Source: Pseudomonas fluorescens
Lineage (GTDB): Bacteria; Pseudomonadota; Gammaproteobacteria; Pseudomonadales; Pseudomonadaceae
Length of the DNA stretch: 64,000 nucleotides
NCBI RefSeq assembly: GCF_003732425.1
Contig: NZ_MOBX01000006.1
Coordinates: forward strand, 21,635 to 85,634
Direction: 5' to 3'
The position numbers and the translations under genes were made by a program. Positions 52,760 through 61,729 of this stretch are shown here, piece after piece; position 1 is the first letter of the stretch; every line of letters starts with the position of its first letter. The notes under the pieces are model-generated. The model was not told the DNA's origin, searched no databases, and saw nothing but the letters and a program-made list of their open reading frames with translations.

Positions 52760-53965
52760 ATGACCCAAGCTTTGATATTCGATGCGTTACGCACGCCCCG
52801 TGGCAAAGGCAAGGCCGATGGTGCACTGCACAGCGTCAAACCGGTGAATCTGGTGGCCGGCCTGCTGACCGCGCTGCAAGAACGCACCTCGCTGGATACC
52901 AGCCAGGTCGATGACGTGGTGCTCGGCTGCGTCACGCCGATTGGCGATCAAGGCTCGGACATCGCCAAAACCGCTGTGCAAGTGGCCGATTGGGACGTCA
53001 GCGTCGCGGGTGTGCAGATCAACCGTTTCTGCGCCTCGGGACTGGAGGCGGTCAATCTCGGCGCGATGAAGGTGCGCTCGGGTTTTGAAGACCTTGTAGT
53101 GGTCGGCGGCGTCGAGTCGATGTCGCGGGTGCCGATGGGCAGCGACGGCGGCGCCTGGGCGCTGGATCCGCAGACTAATCTGCACAGTCATTTCACTCCG
53201 CAAGGCGTCGGGGCCGACCTGATCGCTACGCTTGAGGGTTTCAGTCGTCACGACGTCGATGCCTACGCGCTGCACTCGCAGCAGAAAGCCGCGCGGGCGC
53301 GGGCCGATGGTTCGTTCAACAAGTCGTTGGTGCCGGTGCAGGATCAGAACGGCATCATCCTGCTCGATCACGATGAGTTCATCCGCGCCGAATCGACTCT
53401 TGAAGGCTTGGGCAAGCTCAAACCGAGTTTCGAAATGATCGGCCAGATGGGCTTCGACGCCACGGCGCTGCGGGTCTACAGCCATGTCGAGCGGATCAAT
53501 CACGTGCACACGCCGGGCAACAGTTCCGGGATCGTCGACGGTGCGGCACTGATGTTGATCGGCTCCGAAGCCAAAGGTCGGGCGCTAGGCCTGCAACCCC
53601 GAGCGCGCATTGTTGCCACGGCGGTCACTAGTACCGATCCGACCATCATGCTCACCGGCCCCGCGCCGGCAACGCGCAAGGCACTGGCCAAGGCCGGGCT
53701 GCGCGTTGAAGACATCGACCTGTTCGAGGTCAACGAAGCGTTTGCCTCGGTGGTGCTGAAGTTCATCAAGGACATGGCGGTCGAGCCGGACAAGGTCAAC
53801 GTCAACGGCGGTTCCATCGCCATGGGCCACCCGCTGGGTGCCACGGGGTGCGCGATCCTCGGCACCTTGCTCGACGAGCTGGAAGCGCGGCGCCTGCGCT
53901 ATGGCCTGGCGACGCTGTGTGTCGGCGGCGGCATGGGCATTGCCACCATCATCGAACGCCTCTGA
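52760..53965 (+). CDS. Acetyl-CoA C-acyltransferase (thiolase)
   Basis: Thiolytic enzyme of beta-oxidation, 401 residues. The nucleophilic Cys is in [11 protein letters not shown] (near 93); the His in [15 protein letters not shown] (near 357) and the second Cys in L-C-V-G-G-G-M-G (near 388) complete the site. GAGG five bases before the ATG at 52760 sets the start over 52673. Only 24 bp separate it from the multifunctional protein, so the pair is a beta-oxidation operon. Chain-length preference is not readable. Confidence 0.94.
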   Translation: MTQALIFDALRTPRGKGKADGALHSVKPVNLVAGLLTALQERTSLDTSQVDDVVLGCVTPIGDQGSDIAKTAVQVADWDVSVAGVQINRFCASGLEAVNLGAMKVRSGFEDLVVVGGVESMSRVPMGSDGGAWALDPQTNLHSHFTPQGVGADLIATLEGFSRHDVDAYALHSQQKAARARADGSFNKSLVPVQDQNGIILLDHDEFIRAESTLEGLGKLKPSFEMIGQMGFDATALRVYSHVERINHVHTPGNSSGIVDGAALMLIGSEAKGRALGLQPRARIVATAVTSTDPTIMLTGPAPATRKALAKAGLRVEDIDLFEVNEAFASVVLKFIKDMAVEPDKVNVNGGSIAMGHPLGATGCAILGTLLDELEARRLRYGLATLCVGGGMGIATIIERL

Positions 53966-53989
53966 GCCCCGAATTCAAGGAACCTTGTT

Positions 53990-56134
53990 ATGAGCGAAGC
54001 CATTCGTTACGAAAAAGGCCAGGACGCTATCGTCGTGCTGACCATCGACATGCCGGGCCAGAGCGCCAACACCATGAACGCCGTGTACCGCGAGGCCATG
54101 GCCGCTTGCGTTGCCCGTCTGGTGACTGAAAAAGACCAGATTGCCGGGGTCATCATCACCTCGGCGAAGAAAACCTTTTTTGCCGGCGGCGACCTCAACG
54201 AATTGATCAAAGTCGGCAAGCCTGAAGCCAAAGCCTTCTACGACATGGTGCTGACCCTCAAAGCGCAGTTGCGCACCCTGGAAACCCTCGGCAAACCAGT
54301 GGTTGCGGCGATCAACGGCGCGGCGCTGGGCGGTGGCTGGGAAATCTGCCTCGCCTGTCACCACCGGGTGGCGCTGGACGACGCGTCGGTGCAACTCGGT
54401 CTGCCGGAAGTGACCCTCGGTCTGTTGCCGGGCGGCGGCGGGGTGGTGCGTATGGTGCGCATGCTCGGTCTTGAGAAAGCGCTGCCGTATCTGCTCGAAG
54501 GCAAGAAAGTGCGTCCTAAGCAGGCGTTGCAGGCCGGGTTGATTGATGAGCTGGCGGCGGATCGCGATGAATTGCTGGCCAAGGCCCGCGCCTGGATTAT
54601 TGCCAACCCGACCTCGGTGCAACGTTGGGATGTGAAGGGCTATCAGATTCCTGGCGGCACGCCGTCGAATCCGAAAGTGGCGCAGATGCTGGCGATTGCG
54701 CCGTCGATTCTGCGCAGCAAGACCCAAGGCACTCTGCCGGCGCCGGAGAAAATCCTCTGCGCGGCAGTCGAGGGCGCTCAGGTCGATTTCGACACTGCGC
54801 ACTTGATCGAAACCCGCTACTTCACCGAACTGACCACCGGGCAGATCTCGAAAAACCTGATCGGTACATTCTGGTTTCAACTCAATGAGATCAACGCCGG
54901 CGGTTCGCGGCCGCAGGGTTTTGCACCTTATAAAATGCAGAAGGTCGGTGTGCTCGGTGCCGGGATGATGGGCGCGGGGATTGCGTTTGTCAGTGCGTCG
55001 GCCGGTATTGAGGTGGTACTCAAGGACATCAATCTGGCTGCCGCCGAAAAAGGCAAAGCACATTCTGCCGCGTTGCTGGACAAGAAAGTCACCCGTGGGC
55101 AGATGGATGCTTCGAAGCGTGATGAGGTGTTGGCGCGGATCAAGCCGTCCGAAAGTGATGCCGACCTCGCGGGTTGCGATCTGATCATCGAAGCGGTGTT
55201 TGAGGACCGTGAACTCAAGGCCGAAGTCTCTTCCGCAGCCCAGCGGGTTGTTGGCGCCGAAGCCGTCATCGCCTCCAACACTTCGACGCTGCCGATCACC
55301 GGTCTGGCGACTGCCGTGCCGGATCAAAGCAAATTCATCGGCCTGCACTTCTTCAGCCCGGTGGAAAAAATGCCACTGGTGGAAATCATCAAGGGCGCGC
55401 AGACCAGCGATGAAACCCTCGCGCGCGGTTTTGATTTCGTTCTGCAAATCAAGAAAACCCCGATCGTCGTCAATGACAGTCGTGGCTTCTTTACTTCACG
55501 GGTGTTCGGCACCTTCACCAACGAAGGTATCGCCATGCTTGGCGAAGGCGTGAGTGCGCCGATGATCGAGACCGAAGCGCGCAAGGCCGGGATGCCAGTC
55601 GGGCCTCTGGCGATCTCCGACGAAGTTTCCCTCAGCCTGATGAGCCATATCCGCCAGCAAACCGCCAAGGACCTACAGGCAGAAAGGAAACCGCTGATTG
55701 AGCACCCGGCCTTTGCCGTGATTGACTTGCTGCTCAACGAATACAAGCGCCCGGGCAAAGCGGCAGGTGGCGGTTTTTACGATTACCCGGCCGGTGGGCA
55801 GAAACATCTGTGGCCCGAATTGAAGACGCGTTTCGAAAAACCTGACGGGCAGATTTCGCCCAAAGACGTGCGTGATCGGCTGCTGTTTGTGCAGGCCATC
55901 GAAACCGTCCGTTGTGTGGAGGAGGGCGTGCTGACCTCGACGGCGGATGCCAACGTCGGCTCGATCTTCGGCATCGGTTTTGCGCCGTGGACGGGTGGCG
56001 CGTTGCAGTTCATCAACCAGTATGGGGTGAAAGATTTCGTCGCCCGCGCGCAGTATCTGGCTGAGCAGTATGGCGAGCGTTTCGCACCGCCTGCGCTGTT
56101 GCTGGACAAAGCGGCAAAAGGTGAAATGTTCTAG
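53990..56134 (+). CDS. Multifunctional enoyl-CoA hydratase / 3-hydroxyacyl-CoA dehydrogenase (FadB/FadJ-like)
   Basis: Product of 714 residues. The N-terminal crotonase domain (about 1-200) has G-G-D-L-N-E and N-G-A-A-L-G-G-G-W-E, with a glutamate-containing active loop (G-L-P-E-V-T-L-G-L-L-P-G). The NAD-binding domain starts near 320 with V-G-V-L-G-A-G-M-M-G-A-G. The C-terminal dehydrogenase domain includes the catalytic His in G-L-H-F-F-S-P-V-E-K-M-P-L-V-E. It pairs with the thiolase to complete beta-oxidation of an acyl-CoA. The upstream spacing is 24 bp with AAGGAACC before the ATG. Confidence 0.94.
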   Translation: MSEAIRYEKGQDAIVVLTIDMPGQSANTMNAVYREAMAACVARLVTEKDQIAGVIITSAKKTFFAGGDLNELIKVGKPEAKAFYDMVLTLKAQLRTLETLGKPVVAAINGAALGGGWEICLACHHRVALDDASVQLGLPEVTLGLLPGGGGVVRMVRMLGLEKALPYLLEGKKVRPKQALQAGLIDELAADRDELLAKARAWIIANPTSVQRWDVKGYQIPGGTPSNPKVAQMLAIAPSILRSKTQGTLPAPEKILCAAVEGAQVDFDTAHLIETRYFTELTTGQISKNLIGTFWFQLNEINAGGSRPQGFAPYKMQKVGVLGAGMMGAGIAFVSASAGIEVVLKDINLAAAEKGKAHSAALLDKKVTRGQMDASKRDEVLARIKPSESDADLAGCDLIIEAVFEDRELKAEVSSAAQRVVGAEAVIASNTSTLPITGLATAVPDQSKFIGLHFFSPVEKMPLVEIIKGAQTSDETLARGFDFVLQIKKTPIVVNDSRGFFTSRVFGTFTNEGIAMLGEGVSAPMIETEARKAGMPVGPLAISDEVSLSLMSHIRQQTAKDLQAERKPLIEHPAFAVIDLLLNEYKRPGKAAGGGFYDYPAGGQKHLWPELKTRFEKPDGQISPKDVRDRLLFVQAIETVRCVEEGVLTSTADANVGSIFGIGFAPWTGGALQFINQYGVKDFVARAQYLAEQYGERFAPPALLLDKAAKGEMF

Positions 56135-56226
56135 GGAAAGCGAGTATTCCGGGGCTTGCCTTGTCAGGGTGTTTCAAGGCAGGCTCTGGGCTGTTCATTA
56201 TTCCCATCACGTGTCAGGTATTTTTT

Positions 56227-56949
56227 ATGTCGCTACGCATCTGCATTCTGGAAACCGACATCCTGCGTCCGGAACTGGTCGATCAATATCAGGGTTACGG
56301 GCAGATGTTTCAGCGCCTGTTCTCGCAGCAACCGATTGCCGCCGAGTTCACCGTCTACAACGTGATGCAGGGCGAATACCCGAGCGATGAGCAGACCTTC
56401 GACGCGTACCTGGTCACCGGCAGCAAGGCCGATTCTTTCGGCACTGACCCGTGGATTCAGACCCTCAAGGAATACCTGCTGAGCCGTTACCAGCGTGGCG
56501 ACAAACTCCTCGGCGTGTGCTTCGGCCACCAACTGCTGGCGCTGCTGCTCGGTGGCAAGAGCGAGCGCGCGACCCAGGGTTGGGGTGTCGGCACCCACAA
56601 CTACAAACTCGCGGCCAAGGCGCCATGGATGAGCCCGGTGCGTGAAGAGCTGACGCTGCTGATCAGTCATCAGGATCAGGTCACAGCGCTGCCGGAAAAC
56701 GCTACCGTCATTGCTTCCAGCGATTTCTGCCCGTTTGCGGCGTATCACATCAATGATCAAGTGCTGTGTTTCCAGGGGCATCCGGAATTCATCCACGATT
56801 ATTCGCGGGCACTGCTGGATCTGCGTCAGGAAGCGCTGGGTTCGCAGATTTACAGCAAAGGCGTGGCGAGCCTGGAGCAGGAGCACCATGGCACCACGGT
56901 TGCTGAATGGATGATGCGGTTTGTGGCGCACAAACCAGAAACCGTCTAA
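56227..56949 (+). CDS. Class I glutamine amidotransferase-like protein
   Basis: Product of 240 residues with the GATase fold: T-G-S-K-A-D-S-F-G near 59, nucleophile Cys in G-V-C-F-G-H-Q-L-L-A (near 97), and the His/Glu pair in F-Q-G-H-P-E-F (near 183). Related to GMP-synthase-type amidotransferase domains acting alone, for example on gamma-glutamyl substrates. No partner synthetase is adjacent, so the role is unknown. The ATG at 56227 gives M-S-L-R-I-C-I-L-E-T. Confidence 0.88.
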   Translation: MSLRICILETDILRPELVDQYQGYGQMFQRLFSQQPIAAEFTVYNVMQGEYPSDEQTFDAYLVTGSKADSFGTDPWIQTLKEYLLSRYQRGDKLLGVCFGHQLLALLLGGKSERATQGWGVGTHNYKLAAKAPWMSPVREELTLLISHQDQVTALPENATVIASSDFCPFAAYHINDQVLCFQGHPEFIHDYSRALLDLRQEALGSQIYSKGVASLEQEHHGTTVAEWMMRFVAHKPETV

Positions 56950-56958
56950 GGCAAAAGC

Positions 56959-57033
56959 TTCGCGAGCAGGCTCGCTCCCACATTAGAACTTCGGTGCGCC
57001 ACCGATCAATGTGGGCGCGAGCCTGCTCGCGAA
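56959..57033. repeat. REP inverted pair (GCGAGCCTGCTCGC type)
   Basis: Arms 56959-56982 and 57010-57033, inverted with one mismatch. Between convergent GATase and CorA genes. Confidence 0.9.
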
Positions 57034-57056
57034 TGTTCCAGACAACTCGGTTTGCT

Positions 57057-58028
57057 CTACAACCACCCCGACTTCTTGAAACTCGCCCACAAACTCACAC
57101 ACCCCACCGTAATAAACCCCAGCACACCGAAATAGCCGTAGTGCCAGCTCAGCTCCGGCATGTTCTGGAAGTTCATCCCGTAAATCCCTGCCACCGCCGT
57201 CGGAAACGCCAGAATCGCCGCCCAGGCAGCAAATTTGCGTTGCACCACGCTTTGCCTTGATGCCTCGAGCAACACACCGATCTCGATGGTCTGGCTGGCA
57301 ATGTCAGCCAGTGTGGTCAGGTCTTCCATCTGCCGGGTGACGTGGATCTGCACATCGCGAAAGTACGGGCGCATGTTCTTGTCGATAAACGGGAAACTCA
57401 GTTTCTGCAATTCCTCGCCAATCTCCACCATCGGCGCTGCGTAGCGACGCAGGCGTACGACATCGCGGCGCAAGCCATGCAACCTCTGAATGTCATGCTC
57501 ATTCAACGCGCTGCACAACACATTGCGTTCCAGCTCATCGATCTCGGCATGGATGGCTTCACCGACCGGTTGGTAGTTCTCGATGACGAAATCGAGCAGT
57601 GCATACAGTACGAAATCTTCTCCGTGCTCCAGCAACAGCGGACGCGCCTCACAGCGTTGGCGGACATGGGCGTAGGACGCCGAGTGGCCATTGCGCGCCG
57701 TGATGATGTAGCCCTTGCCGGCAAAGATGTGCGTCTCGATAAATTGCAGAATGCCGTTCTCGCGGATGGGCGAGTAGGTGACGATAAACAAAGCGTCGCC
57801 AAAGGTTTCCAGCTTCGGACGACTGTGTTTTTCCAAGGCGTCTTCAATCGCCAGTTCGTGCAGGTTGAACTGACGTTGCAGATTGGACAGCTCCTGAGCG
57901 TCCGGCTCTTCCAGACCGATCCAGACAAAGTGACCGGTTTTCGCGGCCCAGGCAGCGCCTTCGTCGAGGGTAATATTGGTGACTTTCTTGCCTGCGCTGT
58001 ACACCGCAGCAGCAACAACTCGACCCAT
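57057..58028 (-). CDS. CorA-family magnesium/divalent-cation transporter
   Basis: Pentameric cation channel of 323 residues. The long cytoplasmic N-domain (1-260) is followed by two C-terminal helices. The selectivity motif G-M-N is present in I-Y-G-M-N-F-Q-N-M-P-E-L near 287-298, and the conserved helix-end residues follow. Alternative specificity (Zn, Co, Ni) is known in the family. ATG at 58028; monocistronic, with the acyltransferase 134 bp upstream on the same strand. Confidence 0.93.
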   Translation of the reverse strand: MGRVVAAAVYSAGKKVTNITLDEGAAWAAKTGHFVWIGLEEPDAQELSNLQRQFNLHELAIEDALEKHSRPKLETFGDALFIVTYSPIRENGILQFIETHIFAGKGYIITARNGHSASYAHVRQRCEARPLLLEHGEDFVLYALLDFVIENYQPVGEAIHAEIDELERNVLCSALNEHDIQRLHGLRRDVVRLRRYAAPMVEIGEELQKLSFPFIDKNMRPYFRDVQIHVTRQMEDLTTLADIASQTIEIGVLLEASRQSVVQRKFAAWAAILAFPTAVAGIYGMNFQNMPELSWHYGYFGVLGFITVGCVSLWASFKKSGWL

Positions 58029-58130
58029 GGTGGTGATTCACTTCTTCTTGGCAGGTGGCAGGGAATACAAGGCTTCAGCTTAGCCGTGTCGCTGCTTGAG
58101 AGTCAGTGAAATCTGTACAGTTCACCGGGC

Positions 58131-58162
58131 AAAAGAAAACCCGCACCAGGCGGGTTTTCTTC
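58131..58162 (-). terminator. Rho-independent terminator of plsC
   Basis: Minus-strand reading: arms 58135-58144 and 58150-58159 (GAAAACCCGC and its complement) with flanking A/T tracts directly after the plsC stop. Confidence 0.88.
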
Positions 58163-58885
58163 TCAGGCGGCTTGCAGTTGCCGATCCATCGACTCAATAC
58201 ACTCGCGCATCTGCTCACGACACTGATTGATGAGCATGGGCATGTCATCCATGGTCAATCCGGCTGTAGGAATCGCCGGTAACGAGCGTATGAGGATTTT
58301 TCCGCTGCGCCAGCGATTCAGGCGCATGTGCTTGATGTAACTGCTGACGCAAACCGGAACGATCGGTACACCAGCGGCAATCGCCATCTGGAAGGCGCCT
58401 TTCTTGAAGGGCAACAATTCTTCGCCGAGATTGCGCGTGCCTTCGGGGAACACCCAGATCGAAGTGTCTTCGTTCTGCAGGGTATTCGTGGTGGTGAGCA
58501 TCGATTGGCGCGCCTTGTGCGCATTGCCACGGTCGATCAACACATTGCCGGCCAGCCAGAACAATTGCCCGAACAGCGGCACCCACTTGAGGCTCTTCTT
58601 GCCGATGCACACCGTACGGCGTGGCACTACGTTGCCGAACACGAACAAGTCATAGTTGGACTGATGGTTGGCGATGATCACGCAGCTGTCGGGTTTGTTC
58701 ATCAAACCGCTGACATCGGATTTCACTCTTAAACGCAAAATACACATCGCCGGCAGCGCGTAGAGGCGGGCGCACAGTCGGCTGTTGTCCGGATTGAACG
58801 GGCGGCAGATCCCGAGAAGCACCCCGAGCACACCTGCCAGAATAAAGTGCAGGCCCATCAATAACATACGAAACACGAACAGCAT
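58163..58885 (-). CDS. plsC: 1-acyl-sn-glycerol-3-phosphate acyltransferase
   Basis: Membrane-bound acyltransferase of phospholipid synthesis, 240 residues. The HX4D motif is in A-N-H-Q-S-N-Y-D (near 73-78) and the second block in V-F-P-E-G-T-R-N (near 145). A hydrophobic N-terminus anchors it (M-L-F-V-F-R-M-L-L-M-G-L-H-F-I-L). The start at 58885 is preferred to the TTG at 58945 because M-L-F-V-F opens the anchor. Ends directly before a terminator. Confidence 0.92.
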   Translation of the reverse strand: MLFVFRMLLMGLHFILAGVLGVLLGICRPFNPDNSRLCARLYALPAMCILRLRVKSDVSGLMNKPDSCVIIANHQSNYDLFVFGNVVPRRTVCIGKKSLKWVPLFGQLFWLAGNVLIDRGNAHKARQSMLTTTNTLQNEDTSIWVFPEGTRNLGEELLPFKKGAFQMAIAAGVPIVPVCVSSYIKHMRLNRWRSGKILIRSLPAIPTAGLTMDDMPMLINQCREQMRECIESMDRQLQAA

Positions 58886-59053
58886 TTTCAGGCCCCACCG
58901 GGACAAAAGGTGGCGCAGTGTACGGATGTGCACTGTTTTCGGCAATTGCCGCTATAGAGTGCGGAGATAGCCGATGTTTAAGCGCATGTTTCCAAGTGGA
59001 GGGTCAGACCTGTCCTAGAGCTGTCGCAGACTTTTAAACCTTGTGCGTAAGAA

Positions 59054-59084
59054 AAAGCCCGACACGACGGTCGGGCTTTCTTTA
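59054..59084 (-). terminator. Rho-independent terminator of the crotonase gene
   Basis: Arms 59054-59063 and 59070-59079 (AAAGCCCGAC and its complement) with A/T tracts, between plsC and the crotonase gene. Confidence 0.9.
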
Positions 59085-59101
59085 CGTTCTTGAATCCAGG
59101 C

Positions 59102-59791
59102 TTAGCCCAGATGCTCCTGATCCTGGATGATCGCGTTATCCAGCGCTTCCAGCAGTGCCTTGCGGACTTTCAACTTGGTGTTCTTGTGCGCGAGCATGTT
59201 GATCTTCTTCAACTGACGCGCAGCGGCGAGGGCGGCACCTTGCAGCTCTTCGGCGGAAACCACCTTGTCGAGGAAGCCGGCATCCACGGCGCTTTGCGGA
59301 TCGAACATCTCGCCGTTGATCACTGAACGATGGAATGCCGAGCGACGCAGACGATCACGCGCCAACTCGATACCGGCGTGGTGCATGGTCATGCCAATTT
59401 GCACTTCGTTGAGACCGATGCTGAATGGGCCATCGACACCGATGCGGTAATCAGCAGACAACAGAATGAAAGCGCCCTTGGCCACGGCATGACCCGGGCA
59501 CGCGACGATGACCGGAAACGGGTGAGAGAGCAGACGCCGCGCCAACGTCGAACCAGCGGTTACCAGCGACACAGCTTCTTTAGGGCCAGCGGTCATGACT
59601 TTCAGGTCATAGCCGCCAGACAGAATCCCCGGCTGACCGGTGATGATCACGATGGCACGATCAGTCACCGCCTGATCCAGCGCCGCGTTGAATGCCGCAA
59701 TCACGTCCGGAGAAATGGCATTGACCTTGCCGTTGCTCAAGGTCAGGGTCGCGATACCGTCTTCGAGGTGGTAGGAAATCAACTCACTCAT
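59102..59791 (-). CDS. Crotonase/enoyl-CoA hydratase family protein
   Basis: Product of 229 residues with the crotonase fold: I-S-Y-H-L-E-D-G-I-A-T-L-T-L, oxyanion-hole elements I-L-S-G-G-Y-D-L (near 58) and C-P-G-H-A-V-A-K-G-A-F (near 98). Instead of the usual catalytic acid pattern, it reads N-E-V-Q-I-G-M-T-M-H-H-A-G, so the reaction type is unclear. The ATG at 59791 gives M-S-E-L-I-S-Y. Ends before a terminator; not linked to the beta-oxidation operon on the plus strand. Confidence 0.9.
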   Translation of the reverse strand: MSELISYHLEDGIATLTLSNGKVNAISPDVIAAFNAALDQAVTDRAIVIITGQPGILSGGYDLKVMTAGPKEAVSLVTAGSTLARRLLSHPFPVIVACPGHAVAKGAFILLSADYRIGVDGPFSIGLNEVQIGMTMHHAGIELARDRLRRSAFHRSVINGEMFDPQSAVDAGFLDKVVSAEELQGAALAAARQLKKINMLAHKNTKLKVRKALLEALDNAIIQDQEHLG

Positions 59792-60019
59792 GACGCTATT
59801 CCTTGTAAGAAAGATGGGCAGACGTTACCCACCGCCGCAGGCCAGGTAAAGCGCCGTGACTGACCCGCCAGTCACCGTTTCCCGGCCCACCCGCCGTAGC
59901 GAGGCATTTCGCTTCTATATAGAAGAGTCGTGGCCACCGAAGATTGGCCGGTTTGCCATGGCCTGCCAGTGGGCAAAACCACTTTTTCTCTTAACCGCAT
60001 GAAAATTCTGAAAAAAAGT

Positions 60020-60048
60020 TTGCCATCGGAAAAGCTTTCGACTACATT
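60020..60048 (+). promoter_or_regulatory. Sigma-70-type promoter of the tRNA gene
   Basis: TTGCCA (60020-60025) and TACATT (60043-60048), exactly 17 bp apart, then a GC-rich discriminator (AGCGCGCC) typical of growth-rate-regulated stable-RNA promoters. Predicted start about 32 nt before the tRNA. Confidence 0.8.
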
Positions 60049-60086
60049 AGCGCGCCTCGACAGACAGAACATGTTTGAAGAGATAC

Positions 60087-60176
60087 GGTGAAGTGTCCGA
60101 GTGGCTTAAGGAGCACGCCTGGAAAGTGTGTATACAGGAAACTGTATCGAGAGTTCGAATCTCTCCTTCACCGCCA
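60087..60176 (+). tRNA. tRNA-Ser (anticodon GGA)
   Basis: Class II tRNA of 90 nt including encoded CCA. The acceptor stem GGTGAAG pairs with CTTCACC (60166-60172), discriminator G60173, CCA 60174-60176. Anticodon GGA at 60121-60123 in the loop CTGGAAA. A long variable arm (TATACAGGAAACTGTA region) and the T arm GAGAGTTCGAATCTCTC are present. It reads serine codons TCC/TCT. Confidence 0.97.
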
Positions 60177-60187
60177 TATTCAGTACA

Positions 60188-60223
60188 CAAAACCCCTGAT
60201 TTCGAAAGAAGTCAGGGGTTTTG
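60188..60223 (+). terminator. Terminator hairpin after tRNA-Ser
   Basis: Perfect 12-bp arms 60188-60199 and 60212-60223 (CAAAACCCCTGA and its complement), loop TTTCGAAAGAAG. Confidence 0.85.
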
Positions 60224-60319
60224 TGGTTTCTGGCGCCTGCATTTTTATTGCCGTGGCGGGAAGTCCGCTTTGAGCGATTACAATCGTGGATTTACTCATC
60301 CATAGAGGGACGACATTCC

Positions 60320-60640
60320 ATGATCATTTCCACCACTCACGCCATTGAAGGCCGGCAGATTACGGCATACCTGGACATCGTCAGTGCCGAGTCGGTGCAG
60401 GGCGTCAATGTGATCCGCGATATGTTTGCCGGAATGCGCGATTTTTTCGGCGGACGCTCGCAAACCCTGGAGCGCGCGTTGAAGGAAGCTCGTATTCAGG
60501 CGACCGATGAGATCAGGGAACGCGCACGCGCTTTGCAGGCGGATGCGGTGGTCGGGGTGGATTTCGAGATCAGCATGCCGGCGGGGAAGGGTGGCATGGT
60601 GGTGGTGTTTGCGACCGGGACCGCCGTCAAGTTGCGCTGA
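60320..60640 (+). CDS. YbjQ-family heavy-metal-binding-like protein
   Basis: Product of 106 residues of the YbjQ/UPF0145 type: M-I-I-S-T-T-H-A-I-E-G-R-Q-I, F-F-G-G-R-S-Q-T-L-E-R-A-L-K-E-A-R and A-D-A-V-V-G-V-D-F-E-I-S. The family forms pentamers of unknown function. The start follows GAGGGACGACATTCC. Its stop is immediately adjacent to the stop of the convergent lipoprotein gene, with no spacer. Confidence 0.92.
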   Translation: MIISTTHAIEGRQITAYLDIVSAESVQGVNVIRDMFAGMRDFFGGRSQTLERALKEARIQATDEIRERARALQADAVVGVDFEISMPAGKGGMVVVFATGTAVKLR

Positions 60641-60994
60641 TCATTGAGCCGAGGTTTGCGCCTGGTAGATTTCGATATTGCCGTGTTTAACCTGTTGATA
60701 GGCGGTGTAAGGCAGTACCAGCGTATCCGTGACGCCGGAGACCGCGAGGTCGAGCAATACCAACGGTGCGGCGGGACGGCCGGTTCCGAAAGCTTTCATC
60801 GGTAATTCTGGCGCGTGCAATACGCAGAAGTCGTAACCGACGCCGCTGTAGATCCGGGAAATCGAATCACAGTAAGTCTTACGCTGTTTCAGGTCATTGC
60901 CTGCGACGGTGTCTTCCTGAAAAACACTGCTGATGGTCCCACAGCCGCTGATCATCAGCGCTGAAAGTATTAGAACGCTGGCTTTCCTGAACAT
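60641..60994 (-). CDS. YceK/YidQ-type lipoprotein
   Basis: Product of 117 residues. The lipobox I-S-G-C lies at the end of a short signal (M-F-R-K-A-S-V-L-I-L-S-A-L-M-I-S-G-C), so it is lipid-anchored after cleavage at Cys18. The A-F-G-T-G-R-P...D-L-A-V-S-G-V-T-D-T-L-V-L-P-Y-T segment matches the YceK/YidQ group. Function unknown. Convergent with YbjQ, with zero spacing. Confidence 0.85.
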   Translation of the reverse strand: MFRKASVLILSALMISGCGTISSVFQEDTVAGNDLKQRKTYCDSISRIYSGVGYDFCVLHAPELPMKAFGTGRPAAPLVLLDLAVSGVTDTLVLPYTAYQQVKHGNIEIYQAQTSAQ

Positions 60995-61216
60995 GGTCGC
61001 GATTCCTTCGCAATGAGATTGGGGTGCAGATTAGCTTGATTTGGAATGCGGATACCTCTTCGTTTTGTTTGTTTTTATGTAGGCCATTCGTCGGGCGCTG
61101 GGCAATCTGAATCACAAGTCCAAGAGTGACCGTCTAGTCTCAAAAGTCATGAAGGTCGATATTTTTTCAGGCAAAAGGTTTTTGTCGGTGTCGATCTGTT
61201 GCGACGGGGCGAAGGT

Positions 61217-61405
61217 ATGACTGATCCGTATATCGAAGACGATGGCGCTGAATTTTCCTTCAACAATTGCGTTCGGTGCGGCCAGAGCGAGTATCACGCT
61301 GGCTTTGGCGAAGATCCGGTGCAGATCGGCAAGATCAAATCCGCGGCACCCAAAGGGCCGAAGGCGAAATTTATGCCCAAGCTCACCATGCGATCCAGAA
61401 AATAA
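61217..61405 (+). CDS. Small hypothetical protein with a C-x-x-C pair
   Basis: Product of 62 residues starting M-T-D-P-Y-I-E-D-D-G-A-E-F, with C-V-R-C-G in the middle and a basic C-terminus. GAAGGT precedes the ATG, and a terminator follows at 61421. Family not recognised; the C-x-x-C could bind metal. Confidence 0.55.
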   Translation: MTDPYIEDDGAEFSFNNCVRCGQSEYHAGFGEDPVQIGKIKSAAPKGPKAKFMPKLTMRSRK

Positions 61406-61420
61406 TCGTTCACTGAATAG

Positions 61421-61444
61421 CCCCGTCATTGCGCGGGGTTTTTT
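61421..61444 (+). terminator. Terminator after the 61217 gene
   Basis: CCCCG (61421-61425) and CGGGG (61434-61438) then T6. Confidence 0.75.
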
Positions 61445-61729
61445 ATGGCTGAATGTGTGAAGAAATTTCTTACAGGCGATGACGATGAACTCGGTGCGCT
61501 TTCACAAACTTTTCACGTCTGCCGCAGTAGGGTGAAGCCATCCGTTAGAAAGCAAGTCTCCAGCCCGTCTCCCCAGCGGGCTTTTTTTTGCCTGTCATAA
61601 AACCTTTTGCAGAATCGCTGTCCAATCGGCGCCGAGTGCGTGGAGATCTCCAATTGCGGATGGACTTTTGCGCGGCGACGGCATTTAATCCCGGCCCTTT
61701 TTGTCATCCCATTTGTTGAGGTTTTCGTC
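61445..61729 (+). other. Stretch with an orphan terminator and possible small RNA
   Basis: The 285-bp gap has no gene. A second hairpin, GCCCG (61563-61567) with CGGGC (61577-61581) plus T8, stands without a coding sequence in front of it. The 120 nt between the two terminators could be a short RNA; no clear -35/-10 pair was found. The rest precedes the glycine-zipper gene and should contain its promoter. Confidence 0.4.
61563..61589 (+). terminator. Orphan plus-strand terminator
   Basis: GCCCG/CGGGC stem with an 8-T tract, 118 bp beyond the previous terminator and without an intervening gene. Confidence 0.7.

Noticed and set aside
53975..55447. 490-codon minus-strand open frame opposite the FadB/FadJ-like gene
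   Set aside because: Shadow of the multifunctional beta-oxidation gene; no family features of its own.
59872..60072. Minus-strand 66-codon open frame upstream of the tRNA
   Set aside because: It overlaps the tRNA promoter and has no ribosome site or conserved feature.
60075..60305. Open frame crossing the tRNA-Ser gene
   Set aside because: It translates the tRNA sequence; the tRNA structure is complete and explains the region.
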